64,000 bases of DNA from Paenalicyclobacillus mengziensis (lineage in GTDB: Bacteria > Bacillota > Bacilli > Alicyclobacillales > Alicyclobacillaceae). Below the pieces are notes generated by a model, which was not told the DNA's origin, did not search any database, and saw nothing but the letters and a program-made list of their open reading frames with translations. The DNA is taken from NCBI RefSeq assembly GCF_017298635.1, contig NZ_CP071182.1, forward strand, positions 620,001-684,000, read 5' to 3'. The first letter of the stretch is position 1, and each line of letters opens with the position of its first letter. Shown in pieces: positions 1 through 9,053 of this stretch. Both the position numbers and the translations under genes were made by a program.

Positions 1-1029
1 AGCGAGGATATTGCCCACATCGTTGCTGCGTGGACAGGAGTTCCAGTCAAGCAATTGCAACAGGAAGAGTCCGAGAAGTTGATGAATCTGGAATCCGTGC
101 TGCACAGTCGTGTCATTGGTCAGGAAGAGGCCGTGACCGCTGTCGCAAGGGCCATTCGCCGGGCTCGTGCGGGTTTGAAGGACCCCAAGCGCCCAATTGG
201 TTCTTTCATCTTCCTCGGCCCAACCGGTGTGGGTAAAACGGAGCTCGCGAGAGCGTTGGCAGAAGCGATGTTTGGTGACGAAGACTCGATGATTCGAATT
301 GATATGTCCGAGTACATGGAGCGTCACACAACTTCGCGGCTGGTTGGTTCACCTCCTGGATACGTTGGATACGACGAGGGAGGCCAGTTGACGGAAAAGG
401 TTCGTCGCAAACCGTACTCTGTGATCCTGCTCGATGAAGTCGAGAAGGCACATCCTGAGGTATTCAACATCTTGCTGCAGGTGCTTGATGACGGACGGCT
501 CACAGATGGCAAGGGACGCACAGTGGACTTCCGAAATACCGTTATCATCATGACGTCGAATGCGGGTGCAGAGATGATTCGAAAGGGCGGGTCACTCGGG
601 TTCAAGCCGGATACCGCATCCCAGTATGAAGACATGAAGACAAGGGTCATGGAAGAACTGCGCAAGCAATTTCGACCTGAATTCCTGAACCGGATTGATG
701 AGATGATTGTGTTCCATCCACTCGATGAGTCACAGATTGGCGAGATTGTCGATTTGATGATTAAGGAACTGCAACATCGGCTGCAGGAACAGGATATTCG
801 CTTTACACTGACGGATGCAGCGAAACAGTTCCTTGCCAAGGAAGGGTTCGATCCGCAGTACGGAGCACGCCCGCTCAAGAGGGCGATTCAGCGGCACATT
901 GAGGACAGCTTATCAGAGGCACTGCTCTCGGGCAGCGTAAAACGCGGTGATACGGTCGAGTTTGATGCTGGTGATAAAGGTTTGACCATCCGTCAGGCTA
1001 CAAGTAAGGCTGCCCTTGGCAGTCGGTAA
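1..1029 (+). CDS. clpC: ClpC ATPase, C-terminal part (truncated by window edge)
   Basis: The reading frame is open at the left edge, so only the last 342 codons are seen; the N-terminal domain and first AAA domain lie outside. Visible are the second AAA domain with a VIGQ box, Walker A GPTGVGKT at about codons 73-80, Walker [12 protein letters not shown], sensor-1 MTSNAG and the sensor-2 motif [10 protein letters not shown]. ClpC is a cytosolic HSP100 unfoldase that feeds substrates to ClpP. It normally ends the ctsR-mcsA-mcsB-clpC operon just before radA, as here, and a terminator follows. ClpC is preferred over ClpB or ClpE because of this context. Confidence 0.95.
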   Translation, partial: SEDIAHIVAAWTGVPVKQLQQEESEKLMNLESVLHSRVIGQEEAVTAVARAIRRARAGLKDPKRPIGSFIFLGPTGVGKTELARALAEAMFGDEDSMIRIDMSEYMERHTTSRLVGSPPGYVGYDEGGQLTEKVRRKPYSVILLDEVEKAHPEVFNILLQVLDDGRLTDGKGRTVDFRNTVIIMTSNAGAEMIRKGGSLGFKPDTASQYEDMKTRVMEELRKQFRPEFLNRIDEMIVFHPLDESQIGEIVDLMIKELQHRLQEQDIRFTLTDAAKQFLAKEGFDPQYGARPLKRAIQRHIEDSLSEALLSGSVKRGDTVEFDAGDKGLTIRQATSKAALGSR

Positions 1030-1044
1030 TTGCTCACACTGAGG

Positions 1045-1086
1045 CTGCCCCTATCGGCTTATGCGCTTTAGGGGCAGTCTTTTATC
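1045..1086 (+). terminator. Intrinsic terminator after clpC
   Basis: An 8-bp stem (ctgcccct at 1045-1052, aggggcag at 1070-1077) is followed by a T-rich tail. It sits 15 bases after the clpC stop and separates clpC from the radA promoter. Confidence 0.8.
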
Positions 1087-1127
1087 TGGTTTTCAATCGG
1101 AGCAGGTTTCACCCGGACCAAGTTCTG

Positions 1128-1155
1128 TTGACCGAAGCCCTGATTGGAGTATGAT
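1128..1155 (+). promoter_or_regulatory. Sigma-A type promoter for radA
   Basis: TTGACC at 1128-1133 and TATGAT at 1150-1155, 16 bases apart, between the clpC terminator and the radA start. Start of transcription is expected near 1162. Confidence 0.6.
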
Positions 1156-1187
1156 GGGAACACACTGAATGGGTGGGAGTGTGGGAA

Positions 1188-2558
1188 ATGCCGAAATCGG
1201 GAACCCGATTTGTCTGTCAGAGTTGCGGGTACGAGTCACCAAAATGGAACGGGCGCTGTCCGCAGTGTCAGGAGTGGAACAGCTTTGTCGAGGAGTGGGC
1301 GGGACCCCAGAAAGGGCCGCTAGCTGGTCCAAAGTCACTAGTTTCTACGGTGATGCAGGTGGCACTCCCGATTACTCAGATTCCATCGCAACAAGAACAG
1401 CGCATATCAACAGGAATTACAGAGTACAATCGGGTGTTGGGCGGTGGCGTCGTACCCGGGTCTCTGGTGTTGATCGGTGGTGACCCCGGAATTGGCAAAT
1501 CTACTCTACTCCTCCAATCGTCCTACGAACTTGCCCGGAGCGGGAATCGTGTACTTTACGTTTCTGGCGAAGAGTCTGCGACGCAGTTGAAACTCCGTGC
1601 TGAGCGGTTGCTTGCAACACATGAAAACCTGAATGTTCTTGCAGAGACGGACATGGATCACATCTTGACGGTCATCGAAGACAAAAAACCAGATTTTGTC
1701 ATCATCGACTCGATTCAGACCGTTTATCGCCCAACGATGTCTTCGGCACCTGGGTCCGTGTCTCAAGTTCGTGAGTGCACCGGTGTGCTTTTGCGCGTTG
1801 CCAAAACGCTGAATATCGCCACGTTCATCGTTGGGCACGTAACGAAAGAAGGGAATCTCGCCGGTCCGCGGATGCTTGAGCACATGGTTGATGCCGTACT
1901 ATACTTTGAAGGAGACCGACATCACTCGTACAGGATCCTACGCGCCGTGAAAAATCGCTTTGGATCCACGAATGAGATTGCCATCTTTGAAATGAATGAA
2001 GAGGGGTTGCAACAGGTTTCCAATCCTTCAGAAATGTTTCTGTCGGAACGGTCTGAATCTGCTGCTGGGTCCGCTGTTGTTGCCGCGGTAGAAGGCTCAC
2101 GGCCACTCCTCCTCGAAGTTCAGGCCCTCGTCGCTCCCACCAGCTTTGTGACACCGAGACGAATGACCACTGGGGCTGACGCCAACCGCGTGAGCTTGAT
2201 TTTAGCTGTACTCGAGAAGCGGTTGGGATTTCGACTCCAGACTTCAGACGCTTACGTGAATTTTGCAGGTGGAGTGCGTGTGGATGAACCTGCTGCTGAC
2301 CTTGGCATCGCGGTAGCCATTGCGTCAAGCTTGCGGGATGCGCCATTGTCTTCGCATGACGTGATGATTGGCGAAATTGGGTTAACCGGTGAGGTGCGCT
2401 CGGTCTCTAAACTTGAACAACGGATTAAGGAAGCAGATAAACTTGGATTCACCCGTTGCATCGTACCGCGGCACGGCTTGCGTGGACTGAAGTCTTCGGG
2501 AGCCATTGAAGTGGTTGGTGTTTCAACTCTGGCTGAGGCAATGGGCCTGGTTTTTTAG
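1188..2558 (+). CDS. radA: DNA repair protein RadA (Sms)
   Basis: 456 aa, the usual length. A zinc finger lies at the N-terminus (C10-C13 and C24-C27), followed by a RecA-like core with Walker [11 protein letters not shown] at about residues 97-106, the RadA motif KNRFG near residue 245, and a C-terminal Lon-protease-like domain. RadA is a DnaB-type branch-migration helicase for recombination intermediates. ATG at 1188 was chosen because GGGAG at 1175-1179 is well spaced; a GTG at 1173 is in frame but lies in that ribosome site. It is followed closely by disA, the standard Bacillus order, where RadA restrains DisA. Confidence 0.96.
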   Translation: MPKSGTRFVCQSCGYESPKWNGRCPQCQEWNSFVEEWAGPQKGPLAGPKSLVSTVMQVALPITQIPSQQEQRISTGITEYNRVLGGGVVPGSLVLIGGDPGIGKSTLLLQSSYELARSGNRVLYVSGEESATQLKLRAERLLATHENLNVLAETDMDHILTVIEDKKPDFVIIDSIQTVYRPTMSSAPGSVSQVRECTGVLLRVAKTLNIATFIVGHVTKEGNLAGPRMLEHMVDAVLYFEGDRHHSYRILRAVKNRFGSTNEIAIFEMNEEGLQQVSNPSEMFLSERSESAAGSAVVAAVEGSRPLLLEVQALVAPTSFVTPRRMTTGADANRVSLILAVLEKRLGFRLQTSDAYVNFAGGVRVDEPAADLGIAVAIASSLRDAPLSSHDVMIGEIGLTGEVRSVSKLEQRIKEADKLGFTRCIVPRHGLRGLKSSGAIEVVGVSTLAEAMGLVF

Positions 2559-2603
2559 ACTTCCATGTTGGTTTCATGATTGTTCATAAATCGGGGTGGG
2601 TTG

Positions 2604-3683
2604 ATGCGCGAAGAAGCAGCACGGGAGGCAACAATGACCAAAATCCTCCGCATGGTGGCTCCTGGAACTGCGTTGCGGGAGGGAATTGAGAACATTCTGC
2701 GTGCAAAGACGGGTGGCCTCATTGTCGTGGGTGCATCTGAGGCTGTGTTAAAATTGGTCGATGGAGGATTTCCGATACAATGTGACTTAACACCGTCTCA
2801 CCTGTATGAATTGGCAAAAATGGACGGCGCTATTGTCATTAGTGACGACCTGAAAAAGGTTTTGCATGCTAATACTAATTTGAGTCCTGACCCGTCGATT
2901 CCTACCTCGGAAACCGGTACGAGACACCGTACTGCCGAGCGCGTGGCCAAGCAGACTGGTCAGTTGGTCATTTGCATTTCCCAGCGCCGCAATGTCATCA
3001 CGCTGTACCAAGGGAATTACAAATATGCACTCCGTGACATGGGTGTCATTCTTACGAAGGCAAATCAAGCCATTCAGACGGTTGAGAAATATAAGTCCGT
3101 TCTCGATCAGGCACTCACCAACCTGAGTGCACTGGAGTTTGAAGAGTTAGTGACGTTGCAAGAAGTTACGATGGTCTTACAACGCGTTGAAATGGTGCTC
3201 CGTATCAAGAATGAGATCAAACGCTATATTACAGAGCTTGGTACTGAGGGACGACTCATCAGCATGCAACTGGAAGAGCTGGTATCAAGGGTCGACGAAG
3301 AAGCATACCTTTTGGTCAAGGATTATGCACTACTTCGGCCCGATCAGACTCCGCATCAGGTCCTAACCGAGTTGCATGATTTGGCATCCGATGCACTGCT
3401 CGATGGGATGATTTTGGCGAAGGTACTTGGCTATCCGAATACAAGCAGCCTCGCAGACGAGCCCGTTTTGTCAAAGGGGTATCGGATTTTGAGTCGCATC
3501 ACCAGACTTCCGCAACCGGTGATTGAAAACCTTGTCGGACACTTTAAGGTGTTGTCGAAAATACTCGCGGCTTCCACAGATGCACTTGTAGAGGTTGAAG
3601 GGATTGGCACCGTTCGTGCTCGTGCCATTAAGGACGGGCTAAAGAGAATTCAAGAGCAGGTTTTTATTGACAGGCACATTTAG
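2604..3683 (+). CDS. disA: DNA integrity scanning diadenylate cyclase DisA
   Basis: 359 aa. The N-terminal DAC domain makes c-di-AMP from two ATP; its DGA (about residues 74-76) and RHR (about 107-109) motifs are intact, so the enzyme should be active. A helical spine and a C-terminal helix-hairpin-helix DNA-binding domain ([14 protein letters not shown]) follow; the octamer senses branched DNA. ATG 2604 follows GGGGTGGG at a good distance; another ATG at 2634 also has a GGGAGG site and would remove ten residues. It lies 45 bases after radA and is probably cotranscribed. A second cyclase, cdaA, lies at 55191. Confidence 0.96.
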   Translation: MREEAAREATMTKILRMVAPGTALREGIENILRAKTGGLIVVGASEAVLKLVDGGFPIQCDLTPSHLYELAKMDGAIVISDDLKKVLHANTNLSPDPSIPTSETGTRHRTAERVAKQTGQLVICISQRRNVITLYQGNYKYALRDMGVILTKANQAIQTVEKYKSVLDQALTNLSALEFEELVTLQEVTMVLQRVEMVLRIKNEIKRYITELGTEGRLISMQLEELVSRVDEEAYLLVKDYALLRPDQTPHQVLTELHDLASDALLDGMILAKVLGYPNTSSLADEPVLSKGYRILSRITRLPQPVIENLVGHFKVLSKILAASTDALVEVEGIGTVRARAIKDGLKRIQEQVFIDRHI

Positions 3684-3713
3684 GCTTGGGGGTAAGGACG
3701 AGGGGGACTACGC

Positions 3714-4445
3714 TTGTTTACAAAATCGATTCCAAGCTTACTGACCATTAGCAATTTGATTTTAGGGTTCATCGCGCTGATGCTTACTCTTGGCGGGCGA
3801 ACAGCGGATGCTGCATTACTTATCGTGATTGGAATGGTTCTTGACGGACTCGATGGACGAGTCGCTCGCTGGCTTCACGCTGAGAGTAACTTTGGCAAAG
3901 AACTGGACTCATTATCAGATATTGTTACCTTTGGTGCCGCGCCAGCATTTATTATGTACCAGTCGCTGCTGCAGTTCGAAGGATTTGTAGGTGTTCTGAT
4001 TGCGATATTGTTCCCAGTGGCTGGAGCACTGCGGTTAGCCCGATTTAATGTTCAAAAATCGTCGACAAAGTATTTTGTCGGCTTGCCCATCACTGCAGCT
4101 GGCGGCATTTTAGCGACAATGGCCTTGTACCAAAACTTGATTCAAGAGTCCGCGACGGTGCTTCCCATCGCGATGGTGGTGCTGGCGGTCCTGATGGTGA
4201 GCCGGGTTCGTTACCCGAATTTCAAAAAAGTTGCTTTTCCTAGGTCGGCGATTGTCATGGTGCCGTTACTTGCGGTAGTGGTGTATATTGTTTTTCGCTA
4301 TCAACACTCCGCCGTCAATCGCTTGATTTTTATACCGCTTGCTGTTTACGCACTGTATGGAGTTTGGCGGTTTATTCGCAAACGCAGAGGTCTCATCGAC
4401 GACGACGTGGAGTCTGACGTTGCCAACAGTGGCACAAAGTCCTAG
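3714..4445 (+). CDS. pssA: CDP-diacylglycerol--serine O-phosphatidyltransferase
   Basis: 243 aa integral membrane enzyme that condenses CDP-diacylglycerol with serine to phosphatidylserine, the precursor of phosphatidylethanolamine. The CDP-alcohol phosphotransferase motif is complete near residues 42-65 (DGxxAR, then G, D and D at the standard spacing). About six or seven hydrophobic segments follow, and the C-terminus is charged. TTG start at 3714 is supported by AGGGGG at 3701-3706. It sits 30 bases after disA, so probably in the same transcript; in Bacillus subtilis pssA is elsewhere and yacL follows disA directly. No psd gene is in the window. Confidence 0.9.
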   Translation: MFTKSIPSLLTISNLILGFIALMLTLGGRTADAALLIVIGMVLDGLDGRVARWLHAESNFGKELDSLSDIVTFGAAPAFIMYQSLLQFEGFVGVLIAILFPVAGALRLARFNVQKSSTKYFVGLPITAAGGILATMALYQNLIQESATVLPIAMVVLAVLMVSRVRYPNFKKVAFPRSAIVMVPLLAVVVYIVFRYQHSAVNRLIFIPLAVYALYGVWRFIRKRRGLIDDDVESDVANSGTKS

Positions 4446-4559
4446 TCGTTATCTTCAGCTGTCGCAAACCTTCCGAAATCAGTCTGAATCGTGCTTTGCG
4501 GACGAGTCTTGTGCTCGTATCGTGGGGCAGTCGTGACTTCGGACTTGTCCCTCTAATTT

Positions 4560-4588
4560 TTGACCTTACAGCGTTCCGATGTTACACT
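4560..4588 (+). promoter_or_regulatory. Sigma-A promoter for the yacL gene, in the 338-base gap after pssA
   Basis: TTGACC at 4560-4565 and TACACT at 4583-4588 with a 17-base spacer and an extended TG before the -10 box. This is the clearest signal in the gap 4446-4783. Transcription would start near 4595 and leave a leader of about 190 bases that is AT-rich in its middle. I see no terminator for pssA, no RNA gene and no credible coding frame in the gap. Confidence 0.5.
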
Positions 4589-4783
4589 TGACAAGAGGAC
4601 CCGAATGTCATCTTCAACACTTTTATCAAAATTGCACTCATTTTCAAGTATGCCAGTGTTATCATTATATCTTACTAATTTCATTCGGTTTTTCCCAACA
4701 ACCTTTGGGCCTCTTCGGTGGCAAAGTTCGGTGGCACCGGTTTGATGTCATCAGTTTTTGCCCATAATGTCGGTAGGAGGTGA

Positions 4784-5896
4784 ATGACTGTGGTTAAGCG
4801 CATGGTGCAGTTGTTTTTTGTTGTCATTGGTGTGATCCTTGGTTATGCATTTGCTCCGGACTTATTTGTTCACGTCTTTAGCTTGAACGTACCGCCATTT
4901 AATTTTAAGTGGTTCGGAGCAGTTCTTGGAGGTAGCGTGTTCCTTCTCGGAACTACGTGGCTGGTTAATTATCTGACAACCCTCATCAAATGGCTTGAAG
5001 AGCACATCCAAAAGATGTCTCTCGCTGATATTCTTGGCGGTACCATTGGCATGGTGATTGGCTTGCTGGTGGCGTATCTGTTGGAACCGGCGATTCACGT
5101 CATTCCGGTTGTTGGCATGGCCATTCAGTTTTTTGTGAGCTTACTGTTGGCATATTTGGGACTACGCATTGGTTTTACCAAGCGGGAAGACTTGGTGTCT
5201 CTCTTTTCCGGAAAGCTTGGCTCTAGGGACAAGGAAAAGGAGAAAGACAAAGATAAAGAGAAAGACAAGAAGTCTGGATTTCGTGTCGGTGAAGCGAAAC
5301 TTCTTGACACTAGTGTGATTATCGACGGCCGGATCGCTGACCTGGTGCAAACCGGTTTTCTTGACGGAGTCTTAGTTATTCCTGCATTTGTGCTTGAGGA
5401 GTTGCAGCACATCGCGGATTCATCGGACGTACTGAAGCGGAATCGCGGTCGCCGCGGTCTGGATGTTCTGAATCGTATCCAAAAGGAATCAAAGGTCAAG
5501 GTACAGGTACTTGAAATTGACTTCGATGACATTCAGGAAGTAGACAGCAAATTGGTTCGGTTGGCGAAGCAAGTTTCGGGCAAAGTCGTGACGAACGACT
5601 TCAACCTAAATAAGGTCTGTGAACTGCAGGGCGTTGCCGTCCTAAATATCAATGATCTCGCTAACGCACTCAAGCCGATTGTCTTGCCAGGCGAAGAGTT
5701 GTCTGTGCAGGTGATAAAGGATGGCAAGGAGTACAATCAGGGTGTTGCCTATCTCGATGATGGCACAATGATTGTCATTGAAGGCGGCAGGGAATACATC
5801 GGCGGCAAGCTGGATGTGCTTGTCACAAGTGTTCTGCAGACGTCTGCAGGTCGGATGATCTTTGCGAAACCGAAGTTGCTTGAACGCGCCCTTTAA
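4784..5896 (+). CDS. yacL: PIN/TRAM domain membrane protein (YacL family)
   Basis: 370 aa. Four hydrophobic helices occupy roughly residues 5-135; a highly charged Lys/Glu/Asp linker at about 146-163 joins them to a cytosolic PIN nuclease-like domain beginning at LLDTSVIIDGRI, with conserved acidic residues (DTS, EEL, TNDFN). A TRAM RNA-binding domain ends the protein. Members are conserved in Firmicutes between disA and ispD, but the substrate is not established. ATG 4784 follows a perfect AGGAGGTGA. The linker is unusually rich in KEKDKD-type repeats and probably flexible. Confidence 0.88.
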   Translation: MTVVKRMVQLFFVVIGVILGYAFAPDLFVHVFSLNVPPFNFKWFGAVLGGSVFLLGTTWLVNYLTTLIKWLEEHIQKMSLADILGGTIGMVIGLLVAYLLEPAIHVIPVVGMAIQFFVSLLLAYLGLRIGFTKREDLVSLFSGKLGSRDKEKEKDKDKEKDKKSGFRVGEAKLLDTSVIIDGRIADLVQTGFLDGVLVIPAFVLEELQHIADSSDVLKRNRGRRGLDVLNRIQKESKVKVQVLEIDFDDIQEVDSKLVRLAKQVSGKVVTNDFNLNKVCELQGVAVLNINDLANALKPIVLPGEELSVQVIKDGKEYNQGVAYLDDGTMIVIEGGREYIGGKLDVLVTSVLQTSAGRMIFAKPKLLERAL

Positions 5897-5971
5897 AGCG
5901 ACACCCATAGTGGAGCACGCTTTATCGGCGGAGGTTGTCCACTGAACTTGGTTACACTGACAAAGGCAGTA

Positions 5972-6000
5972 TTGCCGCATTGACGATGTTGAATTAGAAT
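5972..6000 (+). promoter_or_regulatory. Sigma-A promoter for ispD-ispF-gltX
   Basis: TTGCCG at 5972-5977 and TAGAAT at 5995-6000 with a 17-base spacer, in the 179-base gap after yacL. The start point near 6007 lies just before a perfect hairpin. Confidence 0.5.
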
Positions 6001-6013
6001 AAACGCGATACAC

Positions 6014-6040
6014 AGGGACCGGCAAATTATGCCGGTCCCT
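6014..6040 (+). other. Perfect 10-bp hairpin at the expected 5' end of the ispD mRNA
   Basis: The arms agggaccggc (6014-6023) and gccggtccct (6031-6040) enclose a 7-base loop. No T-run follows, so it is unlikely to be an intrinsic terminator. Its place right after the predicted start point fits a 5' stabilising stem or a regulatory leader. Confidence 0.6.
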
Positions 6041-6075
6041 TACGGTGAAGGCAGAAGAGCGGGGATGGAGCAGCC

Positions 6076-6771
6076 TTGGTATATGGAATTCTGCTGGCGG
6101 CAGGCAGCGGGTCGCGCTTTGGTCAAAAAAAACAGTATCTGAAACTGGCAGGAGTTCCTGTGTGGCGTCGAGCACTTGACGCGCTTTGGGAAGCGGGCGT
6201 TGAGCGTGTGTGGCTGGTCGTGCCCAAGGATGACTTGCAAGCGTTTGAAGAGTACACAGACTGGGGGCCAAGGTTAACGATTGTGGAAGGGGGTCCATCG
6301 CGATCGGAATCGGTACAAAGAGGGCTTCGGGCGATTGACGATTGCATACCTCCTCTGTTAGATCGTGATTGTATTTTGATTCACGACGCAGCCCGACCAT
6401 TTGTTCACCCCAGTGATGTGCGTAAGGTCTTCGAAGAAGCGAAACAGGCTGGCGGTGCCATATTGGCTGCGCCGTGTACGGATACGGTCAAACAAGTCAG
6501 CGATGGTCAAGCGGTGTTGCGTACAGTTCCCCGCACTGACCTTGTTCTTGCGCAGACACCGCAGGTTTTTTGGTGGCAGTGGGTACAAGCACACTATCTC
6601 CATGCGACAGTCGATGAACTGAAAAGAGCAACCGATGACGCGTCCATCATGGAACAGTTTGGGCGCACGGTAAAGGCAGTGCTTGGGGCTTATCCGAATA
6701 TGAAAGTAACGACTCAGGGAGACTTGGAATACGCCGAGTGGCTGGCGAGTCGGCGGTGGGGGACAGAGTAA
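6076..6771 (+). CDS. ispD: 2-C-methyl-D-erythritol 4-phosphate cytidylyltransferase
   Basis: 231 aa. It transfers CMP from CTP to methylerythritol phosphate, the third step of the MEP isoprenoid pathway, in the cytosol. The nucleotide-binding loop LLAAGSGSRFG lies at residues 5-15 and the substrate-binding segments HDAARPF and ATDDAS are present. TTG at 6076 is the only possible start: an in-frame stop lies at 6046 and no ATG or GTG follows it before the conserved N-terminus; a GGAG site lies five bases upstream. The stop abuts the ispF start, so the two pathway genes are translationally coupled. Confidence 0.95.
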   Translation: MVYGILLAAGSGSRFGQKKQYLKLAGVPVWRRALDALWEAGVERVWLVVPKDDLQAFEEYTDWGPRLTIVEGGPSRSESVQRGLRAIDDCIPPLLDRDCILIHDAARPFVHPSDVRKVFEEAKQAGGAILAAPCTDTVKQVSDGQAVLRTVPRTDLVLAQTPQVFWWQWVQAHYLHATVDELKRATDDASIMEQFGRTVKAVLGAYPNMKVTTQGDLEYAEWLASRRWGTE

Positions 6772-7263
6772 ATGCGGATTGGAATCGGATTTGATGTGCA
6801 CCGCTTGGTGACCGGGAGACGCTTGGTACTAGGCGGAGTCGAGATGGCTTCAGAAGTGGGACTGGAAGGGCACTCTGATGCGGATGTGATCCTTCATGCA
6901 GCGATGGATGCCGTGCTTGGGGCGCTTGCTCTTGGGGACATCGGTCACTTTTTCCCGAACACGGACCCGTTGTTTAAAGACGCAGACAGCGTGCTGTTGG
7001 CGGAAGAAGTCGCTCGTGTGATGAGCCAACAAGGTTATCGCATCGGGAATATGGATGTCATGGTAATGGCTGAAAAGCCCAAGTTGGCACCTTATGTTTC
7101 TGCCATGCGGGCACGCATGGCGGGTGTTTTCAATTGCCCGGTCGGGGACGTGGGTATTAAGGCGACGACCATGGAGGGCTTAGGGTTTGTGGGACGAGAA
7201 GAAGGAATCGCCGCACAAGCTGTTGTCCTTCTCGAAGAGACGGGGAAGGCGGGATTGAAGTGA
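6772..7263 (+). CDS. ispF: 2-C-methyl-D-erythritol 2,4-cyclodiphosphate synthase
   Basis: 163 aa, standard length. The zinc ligands D8, H10 and H42 are in place (FDVH; HSDADVILH), as is the signature TTMEGLGFVGR near residues 133-143. The trimeric enzyme cyclises the CDP-methylerythritol phosphate product with release of CMP. The ATG directly follows the ispD stop with no gap, and its own stop overlaps the gltX start by four bases, so ispD, ispF and gltX form one tightly coupled unit. IspE, the step between IspD and IspF, is not in this window. Confidence 0.97.
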   Translation: MRIGIGFDVHRLVTGRRLVLGGVEMASEVGLEGHSDADVILHAAMDAVLGALALGDIGHFFPNTDPLFKDADSVLLAEEVARVMSQQGYRIGNMDVMVMAEKPKLAPYVSAMRARMAGVFNCPVGDVGIKATTMEGLGFVGREEGIAAQAVVLLEETGKAGLK

Positions 7264-8705
7264 CGGTGAGAGTTCGTTATGCACCCAGCCCGACAGGGCA
7301 TTTACATATCGGTGGCGTGAGAACCGCCTTGTTCAATTATCTGTTTGCGAAACGTCACGGGGGTCGTTTTATCCTTCGTATTGAGGACACTGACCTGGAG
7401 CGGAATGTCACAGGTGCAGAACAGGAGATGCTATCAGGATTTCGCTGGCTGGGCTTCAACTGGGAGGAAGGACCCGATGTTGGTGGGGAATACGGCCCTT
7501 ATCGCTGTACAGAGCGCTTACCCATCTATCAGCAGTACTTGCAGCGTCTTGCGGATACTGGTGCGGCGTATCCATGTTACTGCACGCCAGAGGAACTCCA
7601 AGCAGACAAGGAACGCGGGGTTCCACACTATGTAGGCCGCTGTCGCCATTTGACCGATGTCGAGCGCCACGCTCGTGAACAGGAGGGGCGGGTGCCAAGC
7701 TGGCGCTTTGCAATCCCCGCGCATAGGACGATTCAGTTTCGGGACTTGGTGAGAGGTGACGTCTCCTTTCAGACTGACGACCTGGGTGACTTTGTGCTTA
7801 TGAAGTCAAACGGTATTCCGACTTATCAGTTTCAAGTCGTCGTCGATGACGCGCTGATGAAAATCTCACATGTGATTCGTGGGGAAGAGCATCTATCGAA
7901 TACACCCTGGCAGATTCTTGTTTACCAGGCGTTGGGATTTGACGTGCCTCAGTTTGCACACTTACCTCAGGTCTTGAACTCAGACCGTAAAAAGTTGAGT
8001 AAGCGGGACCCGAATGTACAGCCCGTACACGTGTATCGTGAAAAAGGTTATCTGCCACAAGCCATTGTCAACTTCCTTGCACTACTTGGTTGGTCGCCGG
8101 GTGGCGAGCAGGAGATTTTGTCCATGGCGGAGCTTGAAGAACGGTTTGATATGGATAAAATATCCAAAAGCGGAGCCGTATTTGACACGCAAAAGTTGGC
8201 GTGGATGGCTGGCGAGTACGTACGCAGGTTATCCGTCGAGTCTCTGACCGAAATGGTGGCTGAGCAACTGCGACAGAGGGCGGTTTCGCTTCCTTCGCAC
8301 GCAGACGAAAAATGGCTTCGAAGCGTTGTAGCTTTGTTTCAAGAAAAGATGACATGCGCAGAAGACTTTGTCGAACTCGCTGATGGGTTTTTCCACAAAG
8401 ATATTGAGTGGGAACCAGAAGCGCTCGATGTCCTTCGCGATGAGCATGCCCAAGCAGTCGTTCTGCGGTATATCGAATTCGCAAAGTCGGATGCAGAGTG
8501 GACCCCGGAGCAGAGCCGTGCACGATTCAAACAGGTTCAGACGGAACTTGGCGTCAAAGGCCGACAACTGTTTATGCCTGTCCGGGCCGCCGTTACGGGA
8601 GCGCTTCATGGACCTGATTTGCAACAGACGATAACTTATCTGTCCAAAGCGTGGGTTGTGTATCGGGCGGAGCACGTGCTGCTTCAGGTGACCCCCTTAC
8701 GTTGA
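7260..8705 (+). CDS. gltX: Glutamyl-tRNA synthetase
   Basis: 481 aa class I aminoacyl-tRNA synthetase. The HIGH-type signature is PSPTGHLHIGG near residue 10 and the KMSKS-type signature is KKLSKRD near residue 245. A Cys-rich insertion (CYCTPEEL ... GRC) resembles the zinc-binding loop of bacterial GluRS. In most Bacillota this enzyme is non-discriminating and also charges tRNA-Gln for later amidation; that is family knowledge, not shown here. The GTG start overlaps the ispF stop. Unlike Bacillus, no cysE follows. Confidence 0.96.
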   Translation: MTVRVRYAPSPTGHLHIGGVRTALFNYLFAKRHGGRFILRIEDTDLERNVTGAEQEMLSGFRWLGFNWEEGPDVGGEYGPYRCTERLPIYQQYLQRLADTGAAYPCYCTPEELQADKERGVPHYVGRCRHLTDVERHAREQEGRVPSWRFAIPAHRTIQFRDLVRGDVSFQTDDLGDFVLMKSNGIPTYQFQVVVDDALMKISHVIRGEEHLSNTPWQILVYQALGFDVPQFAHLPQVLNSDRKKLSKRDPNVQPVHVYREKGYLPQAIVNFLALLGWSPGGEQEILSMAELEERFDMDKISKSGAVFDTQKLAWMAGEYVRRLSVESLTEMVAEQLRQRAVSLPSHADEKWLRSVVALFQEKMTCAEDFVELADGFFHKDIEWEPEALDVLRDEHAQAVVLRYIEFAKSDAEWTPEQSRARFKQVQTELGVKGRQLFMPVRAAVTGALHGPDLQQTITYLSKAWVVYRAEHVLLQVTPLR

Positions 8706-8731
8706 CAAATGGGCCCTTAATGCCTCACAAT
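8702..8731 (+). promoter_or_regulatory. Promoter of the cysS T-box transcript
   Basis: TTGACA at 8702-8707, overlapping the gltX stop codon, and CACAAT at 8726-8731 with an 18-base spacer. The predicted start near 8738 is just upstream of T-box stem I. Confidence 0.55.
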
Positions 8732-8759
8732 GATGGCCAACAGGGTTGTTTGGGATTCT

Positions 8760-9034
8760 GCGACAACACAAAAGTGGCAATGAACAGGAAGAGTACATGT
8801 CTGGTTTGCCTTCAGAGAGAAGTCGTGTAACGCTGTGAGCGACTTTATGCGGTCAACATGGAAGTGCACCTGCTCGCCTCGGAAAGAAAGCATGCGTACG
8901 GGATGTATGCATTTGAGTAAAATCCGACGGGTCGTCCCGTTACAGACAGAGTTCAAGCGAGTGCACAGCTACGGCACTAAGCAGAGTGGAACCACGGTAC
9001 ACAGCCGTCTCTGAGAGAAGAGACGGCTGTTTTT
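8760..9034 (+). promoter_or_regulatory. T-box riboswitch, probably cysteine-specific, upstream of cysS
   Basis: This accounts for most of the 348-base gap between gltX and cysS. Visible parts are the stem I region with an AGAGAG element at 8814-8819, a likely TGC (Cys) specifier at 8865-8867, and the T-box bulge sequence AGAGTGGAACCACGG at 8983-8997. A 12-bp perfect terminator stem (9001-9012 with 9019-9030) and TTTT follow. Uncharged tRNA-Cys should stabilise the antiterminator and allow cysS transcription. The T-box core and terminator are clear; the specifier was placed by eye and agrees with the downstream gene. Confidence 0.88.
9001..9034 (+). terminator. Regulated terminator of the cysS T-box
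   Basis: Perfect 12-bp inverted repeat (acagccgtctct and agagacggctgt) with a 6-base loop and a TTTT tail, immediately after the T-box sequence and before the cysS ribosome site. Confidence 0.9.
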
Positions 9035-9053
9035 GATCAGGGAGGAACCGATA

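Noticed and set aside
5125-5532. Minus-strand open frame inside the PIN/TRAM gene
   Set aside because: It is opposite a Lys/Glu-rich repeat and reads as a low-complexity Phe/Leu/Ser protein, a typical shadow.
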